Below are positions 9,006 through 19,031 of a DNA stretch of 64,000 bases, piece after piece. Position numbers and translations under genes: made by a program. The stretch's first letter is position 1, and every line of letters starts with the position of its first letter. Location of the stretch: assembly GCA_022072445.1 (NCBI GenBank), contig JAJVHV010000013.1:53528-117527 (forward strand), written 5' to 3'. Origin of the DNA: Phycisphaerae bacterium. GTDB taxonomy: Bacteria > Planctomycetota > Phycisphaerae > UBA1845 > Fen-1342. Below the pieces are notes generated by a model that searched no databases, was not told where the DNA came from, and saw nothing but the letters and a program-made list of their open reading frames with translations.

Positions 9006-9067
9006 ACCGCTTTCCTTTCCTTGATTCAGCAACCCGCGCCGGGCGCTGGCGCGCCGGCCGGCCCGCA

Positions 9068-9976
9068 TTACCTCAGTTCAAACGCGTCTTCCGAGCGGCG
9101 GCCCAGGCTGAGCACGCCGTCGAAGACCTGGCTTTCGTTCAGGTCCATCTGCTTTGGCGGAGCGACGCTGTTGTCGAGGCCGAATTCGCCGTCGTGGTCG
9201 CGGTCGGTGAATGAGTCGACATGCCCGTCGGCGAAGGCGACACTCGCGCGCAGTTTGTTGTGATCCTTCTGGCCAAAGATCCACATGGTGGATGTGCCGT
9301 GCGCTGGGCCGAAGTCGTCGTAGCTCTGCGGGCCGTAGGGGCCGCCGAAGGGTCCGTCGGTCATCGTCTTGACGGAGCGCTGGCCGAGGACGATGTCGTT
9401 GATGTCGGTGCGTCCGTCGCCGATCATGGGAATGGTCGAGGCGCTGAGCCGATACCAGCGGCCGCTTTTAAGCGGGCCGAATGTGGCCTTGACGCGGCGC
9501 ATGTTGTAATCGTTGCTGGCGGGGTTCCATTCGCTGCGGGCCATGTACCAGGCCTGCGTGTAGTTGGTGTTGTAGCCGCGCTTGACAAGGTCGGCGGCCT
9601 GGGCGTCGTTGTAGGTCTTGCCATCGGGGCCGAGCTTCTGGTTGTAGCGGGCCGGGTTGGACGGGCAGAGCTGATCCCCCGGCCGGCCGTAGCCGCCGTT
9701 GACCAGGTCGGCCACCCAACCGATCTTGTCGACTGGCCCGTCGCGCCCCGCCGCGACTTCCGGGTCGAAGGCGCCGCTGCACAGGAAGTCGCGGTTGTCC
9801 GCCGAGTAACTGACGAAAGCGATGCCGAGCTGGCGCATGCCGGACTTGCAGACCGATTCCTTGGCCTGCTCCCGAGCCGCCGAAAGCGATGGCAGCAGGA
9901 TGGAAATCAGCACCGCGATGATAGCGACGACGACCAGGAGCTCGATCAGGGTGAAGGCGCGGCGATCGGTGTGCAT
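9068..9976 (-). CDS. Prepilin-type N-terminal methylation domain protein (H-X9-DG type)
   Basis: A 302-residue protein starting at ATG 9976. The N-terminus [20 protein letters not shown] is a type IV prepilin/pseudopilin leader, with the conserved F-T-L-I-E-L and a hydrophobic helix of about 20 residues; cleavage before the Phe and N-methylation are expected from the family. The rest is a globular domain ending in the [17 protein letters not shown] region characteristic of the large planctomycete pseudopilin family. The long upstream reading frame adds 38 residues with no pilin homology and was rejected. Cell envelope; the precise assembly system is unknown. Confidence 0.85.
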   Translation of the reverse strand: MHTDRRAFTLIELLVVVAIIAVLISILLPSLSAAREQAKESVCKSGMRQLGIAFVSYSADNRDFLCSGAFDPEVAAGRDGPVDKIGWVADLVNGGYGRPGDQLCPSNPARYNQKLGPDGKTYNDAQAADLVKRGYNTNYTQAWYMARSEWNPASNDYNMRRVKATFGPLKSGRWYRLSASTIPMIGDGRTDINDIVLGQRSVKTMTDGPFGGPYGPQSYDDFGPAHGTSTMWIFGQKDHNKLRASVAFADGHVDSFTDRDHDGEFGLDNSVAPPKQMDLNESQVFDGVLSLGRRSEDAFELR

Positions 9977-10201
9977 GATTTGACCCCAATGCGTGCCAAC
10001 GCGCGATGACCGGGCCACATCCCTCGTGGCCGTGAACGACGCATGGAACCACACGAACGTGCGGATCAGACAATGCCGGCGCTTAGACAATGTGCGTGAA
10101 TTGTGAGAATGGCGCTAATCCGGGTCGGCGTTCGCCCGCGCGCAGGCCGACATGCCGCGGCGACGGTCGGATTGAGGATATTCTGTGATCGAAAGTGCCG
10201 G

Positions 10202-10819
10202 CTACTCAAGCTCACGTTCGAGCGCGTCACGCAGCCAGCCGCGCGCGAATGTCCACGCCCGCCGCACGGTGCGTTCGGCGGCGCCGAGGGTATCGGCGAC
10301 TTCGGCGGATTGGAGGCCGGCGTAGAAACGCAAGTGCACGACCGCCGCGGCGAACGCGTCCACCTTTTCGAGGCGCAGGATGGCGTCGTCGAGGGCGAGA
10401 AACCCGGCCGGATCGGCGGTGGACGCCAGGTCGGCGACGCTGCTGATCGACAGCGCTGCACGCCCGCCGCCGCGTTTGTCGGCGTTCTTGGCGCGGGCGT
10501 GGTCGACCAGGATTTGCCGCATGGCCTGGGCGGCGGCGCCGAAGAAGTGTCTGCGGCCGGACCACTGCGCGCCGGGGGTGCGGATGAGGCGCAGGTAGGC
10601 TTCGTTCACCAGCGCGGTGGCCTGAAGCGTATGGCCGGGCCGGTTGGCCGCCATTCGCCTGGCGGCGATGGCGCGAAGCTGATCATAGACCAGCCGGAAG
10701 AGCTCGTCGGGCGCCCGGGGATCTCCGGCGGCTACGGCGTTCAGCAATTGCGTGACGCGGTCGTGCGGCGCGGACTCTTCGGGCGGCGTGAATTCGTGCG
10801 GCTCGACATCCGTGGACAT
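10202..10819 (-). CDS. ECF-type RNA polymerase sigma factor
   Basis: A 205-residue sigma-70-family protein. Region 2 includes DELFRLVYDQLRAIAARRM, with the downstream HTLQATALVNEAYLRLI motif found in the planctomycete/acidobacterial ECF group often named the TIGR02999 family. Region 4 ends with VADTLGAAERTVRRAWTFARGWL, a helix-turn-helix for the -35 element. ATG 10819 was chosen; an in-frame GTG at 10834 would add five residues, and neither has a strong ribosome-binding site. No kinase or anti-sigma gene is adjacent. Its target genes are unknown. Confidence 0.88.
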   Translation of the reverse strand: MSTDVEPHEFTPPEESAPHDRVTQLLNAVAAGDPRAPDELFRLVYDQLRAIAARRMAANRPGHTLQATALVNEAYLRLIRTPGAQWSGRRHFFGAAAQAMRQILVDHARAKNADKRGGGRAALSISSVADLASTADPAGFLALDDAILRLEKVDAFAAAVVHLRFYAGLQSAEVADTLGAAERTVRRAWTFARGWLRDALERELE

Positions 10820-10928
10820 AGGGGAATTGTACACGTCCCGCGCGCGTTCACCTCTGCGGTATGTGAGAAGATCGAGTTTGGGCCTGCGACCGGGGCTTCA
10901 GCGGACGAGCTGATTCGCGAAGCGCGCG

Positions 10929-11114
10929 TCACTTCCGTCGCCGACCGATCGCCAGCAGGACCAGGCCGAAGGACGTCGCGCAGACGGCGAGCACGACCGA
11001 CCGGAGCGCCAGACGTTCGTTGGCGACACTGTCCCACCACAAAACCAGCGAGGCGAGCAGAATAAGCCACGCTGGAACAGCCATGGCAGCGCGGCGGAAA
11101 AGTGCGGATGACAT
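10929..11114 (-). CDS. Small two-helix membrane protein
   Basis: A 61-residue open frame, MSSALFRRAAM followed by two hydrophobic segments (AVPAWLILLASLVLWW and VVLAVCATSFGLVLLAI) and a basic RRRK tail, consistent with a two-span inner-membrane peptide. AGGA lies about ten bases before ATG 11114. It sits 90 bases downstream of the larger minus-strand gene ending at 11205 and could share its transcript. No family was recognised. The hydrophobic pattern is the only support. Confidence 0.5.
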   Translation of the reverse strand: MSSALFRRAAMAVPAWLILLASLVLWWDSVANERLALRSVVLAVCATSFGLVLLAIGRRRK

Positions 11115-11204
11115 TCCGGTGTTTCCTGCAGATTGAAGCTTCGAGCGCGTGTGCCGCCCGCGACGCGGGCGGCCACGCGGTTGTCGTTTCGGGACGGATC
11201 GGCG

Positions 11205-12938
11205 TTACTTGATAATCCGGAACTGCCAGGTTGTTGAACCCGGATCGACGGTCACCGGGCCGGGGTTGATCAGGCCAATGCTGACCGTGTCGGCTGCGCT
11301 GACGCGAGCGAACGAGATGGCGTAGGAGGCGTTCAAGTTTCCGCCGGGATTCACGACGACCGCGTCGCCCACCGCGGCACCGGTGACTGTGACGGTGATG
11401 ACCGTGTTCGAGCCGGCGCTGATGCTGGGCGGATTGACGGAAACGCCGGCGGACACGACGTTCGCGGCACTGGATTGCACCGAACCATCATTGAACCGAA
11501 TTTCGGCTCCACCAACCAGCCGGATGTCGCCCCACGTCTCGAGTTCACCGCCGCCAGTCAGCCGGAGACCGCCGTCCACGTTGATTTCGGCCACATTCGA
11601 GTTCCCCACCTTGAACTCGGCGATCGCATTGCTGAGACCGGTGCCGAGCAGTCGCTGCGCGACGAGCGCCGGGGCCTGCGCGCCGTTGCTCTCCGACCGC
11701 GCCCAGACGGCGGCACCGGCGCCGGTGTTGACGGCGCGCAGCGTGCCGCAGTCGGCGCAGCTTCCCTCCATTTCCACATAGACGCCGTTCGTATTGCTCA
11801 GGCCCTTGACGAAGTTCGCGATGACGTCGTTGGGCAAGCTGGTTGCGACGTCGAGGCGCGCGGCCGGCGTCGTCGTGCCGATGCCGACCAAGCCGTCGCT
11901 GTCGATGACCATGTGGGCCGGGTTGGTCGCGTAGTTGTCGCTGGGACCATACGTGAAGTGCAGCGACGACGGCCCAGTGGCAGCCGCCGAGCTGCGCCGC
12001 GCGATGCCCCAGGTGTCGACCACCGCGCCGCCGTTGACTTCCTTGAGTGCGATCGCGGACGCCCAGTCACCCTGATTGTTGCTGTACAGACCCATCACGG
12101 CATCCTGGGCCTCGATGATCAACTCATCATTCTCCAACGCGGTGCTGCTGAGCGTCAGATCGCTGGTGCGCAGGTGCAGGCGTGCCTGCGGGGCGTCGTC
12201 GCCGAGCCCGAGGTCGCCGTTGTCGAGCAGGCGCAGCTTCGTCGAGTCCCCCGTTCCTTGAATGGCGAGTCCGTTCGTGGCGCCGGCCCCGGTACCGCCG
12301 TAGCGGATGCGTGCCACGTCGTTCAGCCAGCTCAGATTGACCGAGGCGTTGGGAGCGTTGGGGTTGAAGACGTGGACGCCGTTGGAGGCGCTGTCACGAC
12401 TGTGAATGGCGCCGACGACGTGCAGCGGCGCCACGGGCGAGTTGGTTCCGATACCGACGTTGCCGCCGTCGTAGTAGGCGGCCGATCCGTTCAGCTCCCA
12501 GATGCAACATCCGGCATCGAGCGCATTGAGTGCAAACAGTGCGAACGGGGCCGCCGTCAGGGGCTGCCGCGGCTGCAGCGTCGTGTATGCGTCCGGTCCA
12601 TCCGGTCGCACCTCGATCTCCAGCCACAGGGCCGTGCCGTCGAACACTCCCCCGAAGTCGAGATCCACGTTGAACAGCCCGTCGACGACGTTGACAGCCG
12701 GGTTGGTGACGCCGTCGTGCACCTGCATGCTGCCGACCTGGTTTCCAACGGTCGCGGCGTCATAGAGGCGGAATCGCATGTCATACGCGCCGTCGGCCGG
12801 CGAGCCGCTGAGCTTCAGTTGTCCCTGGTAGGTGAATACGGTGGTGACGCCGTCCGCGAGTGCGGCGCCGGTTGTGACGAGTGCGACGAAGGGACCAAAC
12901 CAAGTCTGATAATGACTTCGAGCCGCTTTTCTGAACAT
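11205..12938 (-). CDS. Secreted phage-tail-fibre-like surface protein
   Basis: A 577-residue protein. ATG 12938 has GGAGAG upstream and opens a signal peptide (FGPFVALVTTGAALA). Residues 35-150 form a domain beginning FTYQGQLKLSGSPADGAYDM, seen at the start of many exported bacterial surface proteins. After this come repeats of the VGIGTNSPVAPLHVVG / VGIGTTTPAARLDV kind, which are typical of tail-fibre shafts and peptidase-S74-associated proteins. A C-terminal immunoglobulin-like segment follows; no S74 catalytic domain was found. Exported and probably trimeric and fibrous. It diverges from the sigma factor/kinase pair at 13130, so co-regulation is possible but not shown. Confidence 0.7.
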   Translation of the reverse strand: MFRKAARSHYQTWFGPFVALVTTGAALADGVTTVFTYQGQLKLSGSPADGAYDMRFRLYDAATVGNQVGSMQVHDGVTNPAVNVVDGLFNVDLDFGGVFDGTALWLEIEVRPDGPDAYTTLQPRQPLTAAPFALFALNALDAGCCIWELNGSAAYYDGGNVGIGTNSPVAPLHVVGAIHSRDSASNGVHVFNPNAPNASVNLSWLNDVARIRYGGTGAGATNGLAIQGTGDSTKLRLLDNGDLGLGDDAPQARLHLRTSDLTLSSTALENDELIIEAQDAVMGLYSNNQGDWASAIALKEVNGGAVVDTWGIARRSSAAATGPSSLHFTYGPSDNYATNPAHMVIDSDGLVGIGTTTPAARLDVATSLPNDVIANFVKGLSNTNGVYVEMEGSCADCGTLRAVNTGAGAAVWARSESNGAQAPALVAQRLLGTGLSNAIAEFKVGNSNVAEINVDGGLRLTGGGELETWGDIRLVGGAEIRFNDGSVQSSAANVVSAGVSVNPPSISAGSNTVITVTVTGAAVGDAVVVNPGGNLNASYAISFARVSAADTVSIGLINPGPVTVDPGSTTWQFRIIK

Positions 12939-13129
12939 GAGTTCTCTCCGCGCTACGCAATCGGTCGGCGTTGGTCTTCGATCCCGCGGCCCAGGCCGAA
13001 TTCAGGCCACGAAAGCCCGTCGGCCCGCGGCCAACGGGTGGATATACTGGACGAGACAGAGGCCCAGCGCTCGGGCCTGCAACTAGGAACGGCTTCAAGA
13101 CTCCGGTTCCATCACATTCGGAGAGAATT

Positions 13130-13705
13130 CTGAGCGAACGAGCTGATCCGAGAGACGCGCTCTTTCGCGAGTTCGCGAGCGGCGACTCCGACTCGTCGGC
13201 GATTTCGCGCTTGCTTCCGCACGTTTACGATGAGCTGCGCCGGCTCGCCGCCGGCTTCCTGAAGGGTTGTCGCTACGATCAGACACTTCGCGCGACGGCC
13301 CTGGTGCATGAAGCGTATCTGCGCTTGGCCGGCCCATCCGGGGCGGGGTGGAACGACCGGGCACACTTCTTCCGGGCCGCTGCGAAGGCCATGCGGCACA
13401 TTCTGATTGACTACTTCCGCCGGCGGGCCGCGGAGAAGCGCGGCGGCGGGGAGCCAGCGGTGCGGCTGTCGGAAACGGCGATCCTGGTCGACGACACCGA
13501 GGTGGAGATTCTCGAAATCGATGAGGCACTACAGCGCCTTTCTGCGTTATCTTCCGAGAAAGCGCGCGTCGTCGAACTCCGGGTCTTTGGCGGATGCACG
13601 ATTGAGGAAACGGCCGAGGCACTTGGAATCTCCACGGCGAGCGTCGAGCGGCACTGGCGCTTCGCCCGGGCCTGGCTGAAGTCGCAGCTAGACGCAGATG
13701 AATAA
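13130..13705 (+). CDS. ECF-type sigma factor coupled to a Ser/Thr kinase gene
   Basis: A sigma factor of about 191 residues, from the same group as the one at 10202: LLPHVYDELRRLAAGFL (region 2), QTLRATALVHEAYLRLA, then FGGCTIEETAEALGISTASV (region 4 helix-turn-helix). The start is unclear. The frame has no ATG or GTG near the domain; CTG 13130 is proposed because GGAGAG lies four bases before it and the length then matches the family. A TTG at 12971 would add about 53 residues without homology. The stop overlaps the start of the kinase gene by eight bases, implying translational coupling. Kinase-linked ECF factors are known to be controlled by phosphorylation, which is a reasonable guess here. 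Confidence 0.82.
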   Translation: MSERADPRDALFREFASGDSDSSAISRLLPHVYDELRRLAAGFLKGCRYDQTLRATALVHEAYLRLAGPSGAGWNDRAHFFRAAAKAMRHILIDYFRRRAAEKRGGGEPAVRLSETAILVDDTEVEILEIDEALQRLSALSSEKARVVELRVFGGCTIEETAEALGISTASVERHWRFARAWLKSQLDADE

Positions 13706-16700
13706 TCATCGGGAATCCAGCGAGGACCGCGCGCTTGCGCGTCTCGAAGAGCTGTTCTTCGCGGCGCTCGATCTTCCCACAGAGCGCCGCGACGCATACT
13801 TGGACGAGCAGTGCGGCGGCGACGCCGGACTGCGCGCAGCCGTCGCGAGAATGCTGCGCGCCGATCGCGGCCGGGGCGGAGTGATCGACAACGATTCGTG
13901 GTGCGCGCGGCGGCTCGCCGAGCGACTGCCGCAGGGGTCCGAGGATGACCCCCTGGCCGCCCCGGGGGTCGTCATTGGCGGCTATCGGCTCGCGGAGCGG
14001 ATCGGCATGGGAGGGATGGGCACCGTCTGGCGCGCCCACCGCGCCGACCAGGCCTTCGAGCGCACCGTGGCGATCAAGCTGATCAAACGCGGGATGGACT
14101 CGGAGGAAATCACGCGACGATTCCGCCTGGAGCGTCAGGTTCTGGCGAGATTAGATCATCCCCACATTGCGCGCCTTTACGATGGGGGCTCAACGACCGA
14201 CGGGCGCCCGTATCTGGTGATGGAGTACATCGACGGCATGGCGATCCTGCCATATTGCGGTTACCACGCGCTGGCGGTCGACGCGATTCTCCGGCTGTTT
14301 AGGACCGTGTGCGACGCCATTCAGTTCGCCCATTCCAACCTGATCCTGCACCGCGACATCAAGCCCGGAAACGTACTTGTCACGAGCGGCGGCCAGGTCA
14401 AGCTGCTGGACTTCGGAATCGCCAAGCTGCTGGACGGCGAAGACGCCTCCCTGACCATGTCCTCCCGTCAAGGCGCCCTGACGCCGCGATACGCCAGCCC
14501 TGAACAGATTCGGGGCGAGCGTCTCTCGACCGCTTGCGATGTTTACGCGCTCGGCGTCCTGCTGTTCGAACTGCTCACGGGTGAGTGGCCCTACGGTTCG
14601 GACGCCGGCGGACTCCGCGAGGTGGAGCGGCTGATTTGCGAGCGTGAGCCGTCGCGACCGAGCCAGGTCATTTCGCCGGAAAGTGCCGCCACCTCAAGCC
14701 GCCGGCGACTGATCGGCGATCTGGATTGGGTGATCCTCAAGTGCCTCGCGAAGGATCCGCGGCATCGTTACGCGTCCGCCGCGGAATTGGCTGACGAGAT
14801 CGCACGGCACCTTCAGAATCAGCCGGTTCTGGCGGGTCCGCCCAGCATCACCTACCGGGCAAGCAAGTTCCTGCGGCGCAACCGCGCCGCGGTTATCGCC
14901 GGTTTGGCGATCGCCGGCATGTTGGCGACCGCGACGACCATTTCACTGAGATTCGCGCTGAGCGAGTCGCATCAGCGGCGCCTGGCGGTCGAGGCCGGCG
15001 CGGCCGCGTTCGAGCAGCAGCGGGTCGCCGCGGCGCGCGCCGCCGACGCGGCGCTCCAGGCCGAGATTGCCCGGGCGGTCAGCGCGTTCCTGAATGACGA
15101 TCTGCTCTTGTCAATCGCACCGTCATCGGAGCCGGGTCAAGGCCGCGACGTTCCGCTGCGGGCCGTGCTCGACCGCGCTTCCGAACGGATCGACGCGGCG
15201 TGCGCGCCGCGAGGTCGATTTGACGGTAAACCGACGCTAGAGGCCGAAATCCGAGCAACGCTGGGGGACGCTTATTCGGCGTTGGGCGAGTATGAACCGG
15301 CTGAGTCGCATTTGCGACGAGCGCTCGCGCTGGAACGACTTGAATCACACGGCGAGACGGCCCGCACGGTCGGGCTGTTGCGCCGGCTGGGGCTGGTGCT
15401 ATGCCGGCGAGGAAATCTCGATGAAGCCCTGCCGTTGATCCACGAGGCGGTTGAACTGGGGCACGCAGAGCTCGGGCCGCGAGATGCGGCAACGCTGAAC
15501 GCCATCGAGGCGTTGGGGATCTGGATGCATGACTGTGGGCGCTATGGTGAAGCGCTTGAGCAGTTCAGCCTCGCGCACGCCGGCTACTGCGACGTTTTCG
15601 GGCCGGAACATCCGTCTACGCTGGGTGCGAGCTTGAAGATCGGCGGGATTCTCCAGGACATGGGGCGGTTCGACGAAGCTTCGCCGCACTTTGACACCGC
15701 GATCGTTGGCTTGCAGCATGTTTTCGGCGCCGACGATCCGCGAACGCTCGCGGCCCAGCGTCACTTTGGCCGACTGCGTGTGGACATGGGGGACTACGAG
15801 AACGCGCTCGAGCTGTTTGAATCGGCGCTCGGCGCGCGGCGGCGCATTTGCGGCCAAGAGCATGTCGATACGCTTCAATCGGAGCACGATCTGGGTGACC
15901 TGCTCAAGAAAATGGGGCGCTACGAGGAGGCGCTTCCGCTGTATCAGGCGGCGCTAGACGGCCGGCGGCGCATGCTGGGCGAAGTTCACGCGACGACTCT
16001 GACCTCGATGCGAGGTCTGGCCAGCGTTTTTCAGAGCCTCGGACGCTTCAGCGAGGCCGAGCCGCACATGCGGCGGTCGCTCGAATTGACGTTCAGCCTG
16101 CTGGGCGCCGACCACCCGACCAGCATTGAGGCGGCTTCCTCGCTCGGGAGCCTACTGTTCAGCATGGAGCGGCTGGAGGAAGCAGAGCGCCTGACGCGCG
16201 AGGCCTTCGAGCGGCGGAGTCGCGTGCTTGGCGCCGACCATCCCGAAACGCTCGATTCGATGAACAACCTGGCGGCGATTCTCCGCAAGATGCGCCGATT
16301 TGACGAAGCCGAGCCGTTGGTCCGTGAATCGCTCGATCGACGGCGGCGCACGCTTGGCGATAACCACCCCTCGACGCTTTACTCGTTGAATACGCTGGGC
16401 GTGCTGCTGGTCGACATGCGGCGATTCGACGAGGCGGAGCCGCTCGTGCGTGAGACCTATGAGCGGCGTCGCGATGCGCTGGGCGAGGACCATCCCTCAA
16501 CGATGACGGCGCGCATGAATCTCGCCGGCCTATTCGACATGTCCGGCCAGCTCGCCGAGGCGCTCCCGCATCACCTGTCCGTGTTGGATAGCCGGCGCCG
16601 CACGCAGGGCGAGGATCACGTCGACACGCTACGTTCGAAGAGCGTGATCGCGACGCTGCTGGGAAAACTGGGCCGACCTGAAGAGGCGGAGCAACTTGCC

Positions 16701-16979
16701 GCGGAGGCGGTCAGCGGCGCGCGGCGGAGCCTCCCGGCGGACCACGTGGGGATCGGCATCTACCTGGCCAACCACGGGAAGCTGCTGACCGAACTGCGGC
16801 GATTTGACGACGCGGAGGGGGACCTACTGGAAGCATGTGACATTCTCGAGACGAAGCTGGGACGCGATGAACGGCGGGCGGTGTGGGCCCGCGGGCTGCT
16901 GAGGGAACTCATGGCGGCGCGCGAACAAGTCCAGGACGTGCAGGAGGCGGTGCGAGCCGGCGCGAGCAAGCCAAAGTAA
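13698..16979 (+). CDS. Membrane Ser/Thr protein kinase with C-terminal TPR array
   Basis: A 1093-residue protein. Residues 95-370 form a complete Hanks-type kinase: glycine loop IGMGGMGTVW, Lys in VAIKLI, catalytic loop HRDIKPGNVL near 218, DFG near 238, and APE-like SPEQ. A single membrane helix (AAVIAGLAIAGMLATATTI) lies near 395-415, followed by a coiled segment. Residues from about 520 to the end hold a dozen 42-residue kinesin-light-chain-type TPRs (for example YEEALPLYQAALDGRRRMLG and FDEAEPLVRESLDRRRRTLG). The kinase domain is cytoplasmic; if so, the TPR part would be on the other side of the membrane. It overlaps the sigma gene by eight bases. The pair is a likely signal-to-transcription module; the signal is unknown. 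Confidence 0.9.
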   Translation: MNNHRESSEDRALARLEELFFAALDLPTERRDAYLDEQCGGDAGLRAAVARMLRADRGRGGVIDNDSWCARRLAERLPQGSEDDPLAAPGVVIGGYRLAERIGMGGMGTVWRAHRADQAFERTVAIKLIKRGMDSEEITRRFRLERQVLARLDHPHIARLYDGGSTTDGRPYLVMEYIDGMAILPYCGYHALAVDAILRLFRTVCDAIQFAHSNLILHRDIKPGNVLVTSGGQVKLLDFGIAKLLDGEDASLTMSSRQGALTPRYASPEQIRGERLSTACDVYALGVLLFELLTGEWPYGSDAGGLREVERLICEREPSRPSQVISPESAATSSRRRLIGDLDWVILKCLAKDPRHRYASAAELADEIARHLQNQPVLAGPPSITYRASKFLRRNRAAVIAGLAIAGMLATATTISLRFALSESHQRRLAVEAGAAAFEQQRVAAARAADAALQAEIARAVSAFLNDDLLLSIAPSSEPGQGRDVPLRAVLDRASERIDAACAPRGRFDGKPTLEAEIRATLGDAYSALGEYEPAESHLRRALALERLESHGETARTVGLLRRLGLVLCRRGNLDEALPLIHEAVELGHAELGPRDAATLNAIEALGIWMHDCGRYGEALEQFSLAHAGYCDVFGPEHPSTLGASLKIGGILQDMGRFDEASPHFDTAIVGLQHVFGADDPRTLAAQRHFGRLRVDMGDYENALELFESALGARRRICGQEHVDTLQSEHDLGDLLKKMGRYEEALPLYQAALDGRRRMLGEVHATTLTSMRGLASVFQSLGRFSEAEPHMRRSLELTFSLLGADHPTSIEAASSLGSLLFSMERLEEAERLTREAFERRSRVLGADHPETLDSMNNLAAILRKMRRFDEAEPLVRESLDRRRRTLGDNHPSTLYSLNTLGVLLVDMRRFDEAEPLVRETYERRRDALGEDHPSTMTARMNLAGLFDMSGQLAEALPHHLSVLDSRRRTQGEDHVDTLRSKSVIATLLGKLGRPEEAEQLAAEAVSGARRSLPADHVGIGIYLANHGKLLTELRRFDDAEGDLLEACDILETKLGRDERRAVWARGLLRELMAAREQVQDVQEAVRAGASKPK

Positions 16980-17025
16980 GTTTCCGGCAAGCTTGCCTCA
17001 TCAGACGCTGGGAGATCCCGGGTCT

Positions 17026-18006
17026 TTACGCCCGCTGCGTCGAGGCGAGCAGGGCGCGCTGGATCATCAGGAACACCAGCACGAAGGCCCCGACGACGAT
17101 ACGCGTCCACCAGCTCGACAGCGTTCCCTCGAATGTGATGAACATCTGAATCACGCCGAAAAGCAGCACGCCGAGCGTGCTGCCGAGCACGGAGCCGACG
17201 CCGCCGCGAAGGAGCGTGCCGCCCATGACGACGGCGGCGATGGCGTCGAGTTCGAAGCCCTTGCACGAGGCCGGGTCGCCCGACTGCTGATAGAGGGTGA
17301 ACACGACGCCCGCGAGGGCGGAGCACAGGCCGGCGACGGCGTAGACGCCGACGCGGGTCCGGGCGACGGGCAGCCCCATGAGCAGGGCCGAGTGTTCGTC
17401 GTCGCCGACGGCGTAGACGGCACGTCCGAAGCGCGTGAAGTTGAGGACCACGGCCGCGGTTGCGACGGCGAGCAGGAAGATGTCCACGGTCAGGGGGATG
17501 GCGATGCCGCGCGGCCCCAGCGCCAGCGTGAACGACGCCGACTCGTTGAGCGTTTCGGCGATGAAGGGGTCGCGGATACCGAGGGACTGTGGATGGATGA
17601 CGAAGCCGAGACCGCGAACCAGAAACATCCCCGCGAGCGTGACGAGGAAGGCGGGCAGGCGAAAGGCGTGGATGAGCGCGCCCTGGGCCGCGCCGAAGCC
17701 GACGCCGAAGGCGAGTGCGACGGCGATCGCCACGAGCGCGTGCTGCCCGCGGTGCTCGACCAGTGACGCGATCAGGATGCTGGTGAAGGCGACGACGGAA
17801 CCGACGGAGAGGTCGATCCCGCCGCTGAGGATGACGAACGTCGCTCCCACGGCGGCGACGCCCAGGAACGCGTTGTCGACCAGCAGGTTGCGAAAGACGT
17901 TCCAGGACGCGAAGTGCTCGTATCGCAGGGCGCCGATGGTCAGCGCGAGCGCGAGAACCACGGCGGTGGCGAGGATCGGGAGGTGCCGGGTGGGCGCGAG
18001 GCTCAT
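17026..18006 (-). CDS. Sugar ABC transporter permease (YjfF-like)
   Basis: A 326-residue membrane protein of the ribose/galactofuranose BPD-transporter family, with about eight to ten helices. The signature GGIDLSVGSVVAFTSILIA near residue 60 matches the conserved segment of YjfF/RbsC permeases, and the C-terminal ELDAIAAVVMGGTLLRGG is also family-typical. It is the last gene of the six-gene arabinose operon; its ATG overlaps the stop of the preceding permease (ATGA). It pairs with the permease at 18003 and the ATPase at 19021 to import a furanose sugar, probably L-arabinose or arabino-oligosaccharide. The substrate is inferred from the neighbouring arabinofuranosidases. Confidence 0.88.
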   Translation of the reverse strand: MSLAPTRHLPILATAVVLALALTIGALRYEHFASWNVFRNLLVDNAFLGVAAVGATFVILSGGIDLSVGSVVAFTSILIASLVEHRGQHALVAIAVALAFGVGFGAAQGALIHAFRLPAFLVTLAGMFLVRGLGFVIHPQSLGIRDPFIAETLNESASFTLALGPRGIAIPLTVDIFLLAVATAAVVLNFTRFGRAVYAVGDDEHSALLMGLPVARTRVGVYAVAGLCSALAGVVFTLYQQSGDPASCKGFELDAIAAVVMGGTLLRGGVGSVLGSTLGVLLFGVIQMFITFEGTLSSWWTRIVVGAFVLVFLMIQRALLASTQRA

Positions 18007-19031
18007 GGCGGCCTCCGGCGCGCGGCAATCCGGCCGCGAACGACGGGTGACTGCAGCAGGCAGACGAGAATGACAACGATGGCCTTCGGGATCGAAGCCA
18101 CGTCGGCGCTGACGTCTTTCATGTACATCGTCTTGGTCAAGGTCTGGATGAAGAGCGCGCCGAGCAGCGAGCCGACCAGGTAGAAGCGGCCGCCGGTCAG
18201 GGCGGTTCCGCCGATGACCACCGCGAGAATCGCGTCGAGTTCGACGAAGAGGCCGGCGTTGTTGGCGTCGGCGGCCCGAATGTAGGAGACTTCGATCAGG
18301 CCGGCGAGCGCGGCGCAGACACCGGCGACGGCGTAGGCGAGCAGCACGACGCCGCGCGCATCGAGGCCGGCATAGCGGCTGGCGGTCTCGTTGTCTCCGA
18401 CGGCTTCAAGGAAGAGGCCGAGCGACGACTTGCGCGTGGCGAGTGCGAGCAGGGCGAGCGCGGCGGCCGCCAGCGTGACTGGCAGTGGAAGCCCGAGCAG
18501 GCTGCCGCCGGCGATGAAGGCGAGTCGCGGGTCGTTGGTGGTGATGATCAGTCCGTCGGTGACGAGCTGGGCGATGCCGCGGCCGGCGACCATCAGGACG
18601 AGTGTCGCGACGATGGGCTGAATGCGGAGCCGCGACACCAGCCAGCCGTTCCACAGGCCCGCGGCCAGGCCGGTGGCCAGCGCGCCGGCGAGAACGGCCG
18701 GGAACGAGGCTGCGTCGCGCACGACCATGGTGGCGGCGACGGCGCCCGCGATCGCCATGACCGCGCCGACCGAGAGGTCCACGCCGCTCGTGGCGATGAC
18801 GAGCGTCATGCCGAGCGCGACGATGCCCAACCTGGAGCCGTGGTTGAGGATGTCGACGAGCGTGCCGTACAGCCGCCCGTCGCGGATTTCGACGTGAAAG
18901 AAGCCGGGCGTGAACGCGGCGTTGAACGCCAGCAGCAGCGCGAGGGCCAGCGCCGGCCAGATGAGGTGGGCGGCTCCGGCAAGCAGCGCGCGGCCGCGGC
19001 CGCTGCGTTCGGCGCGCGGGTCAGTCGCCAT
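18003..19031 (-). CDS. Sugar ABC transporter permease (YtfT-like)
   Basis: A 342-residue polytopic protein of the same permease family. It carries SGVDLSVGAVMAIAGAVAAT near residue 85 and ELDAILAVVIGGTALTGG towards the C-terminus. ATG 19031 lies inside the end of the ATPase gene (11-base overlap). A longer frame starting nine codons earlier has no support. It forms the second half of a heterodimeric channel with the product of 17026-18006, as in the YtfQRT-YjfF galactofuranose system. Confidence 0.88.
   Translation of the reverse strand: MATDPRAERSGRGRALLAGAAHLIWPALALALLLAFNAAFTPGFFHVEIRDGRLYGTLVDILNHGSRLGIVALGMTLVIATSGVDLSVGAVMAIAGAVAATMVVRDAASFPAVLAGALATGLAAGLWNGWLVSRLRIQPIVATLVLMVAGRGIAQLVTDGLIITTNDPRLAFIAGGSLLGLPLPVTLAAAALALLALATRKSSLGLFLEAVGDNETASRYAGLDARGVVLLAYAVAGVCAALAGLIEVSYIRAADANNAGLFVELDAILAVVIGGTALTGGRFYLVGSLLGALFIQTLTKTMYMKDVSADVASIPKAIVVILVCLLQSPVVRGRIAARRRPP

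Noticed and set aside
16986..16997. Palindrome GGCAAGCTTGCC between kinase and permease genes as a terminator
   Set aside because: A perfect palindrome with no loop and no T-tract; too weak to call.
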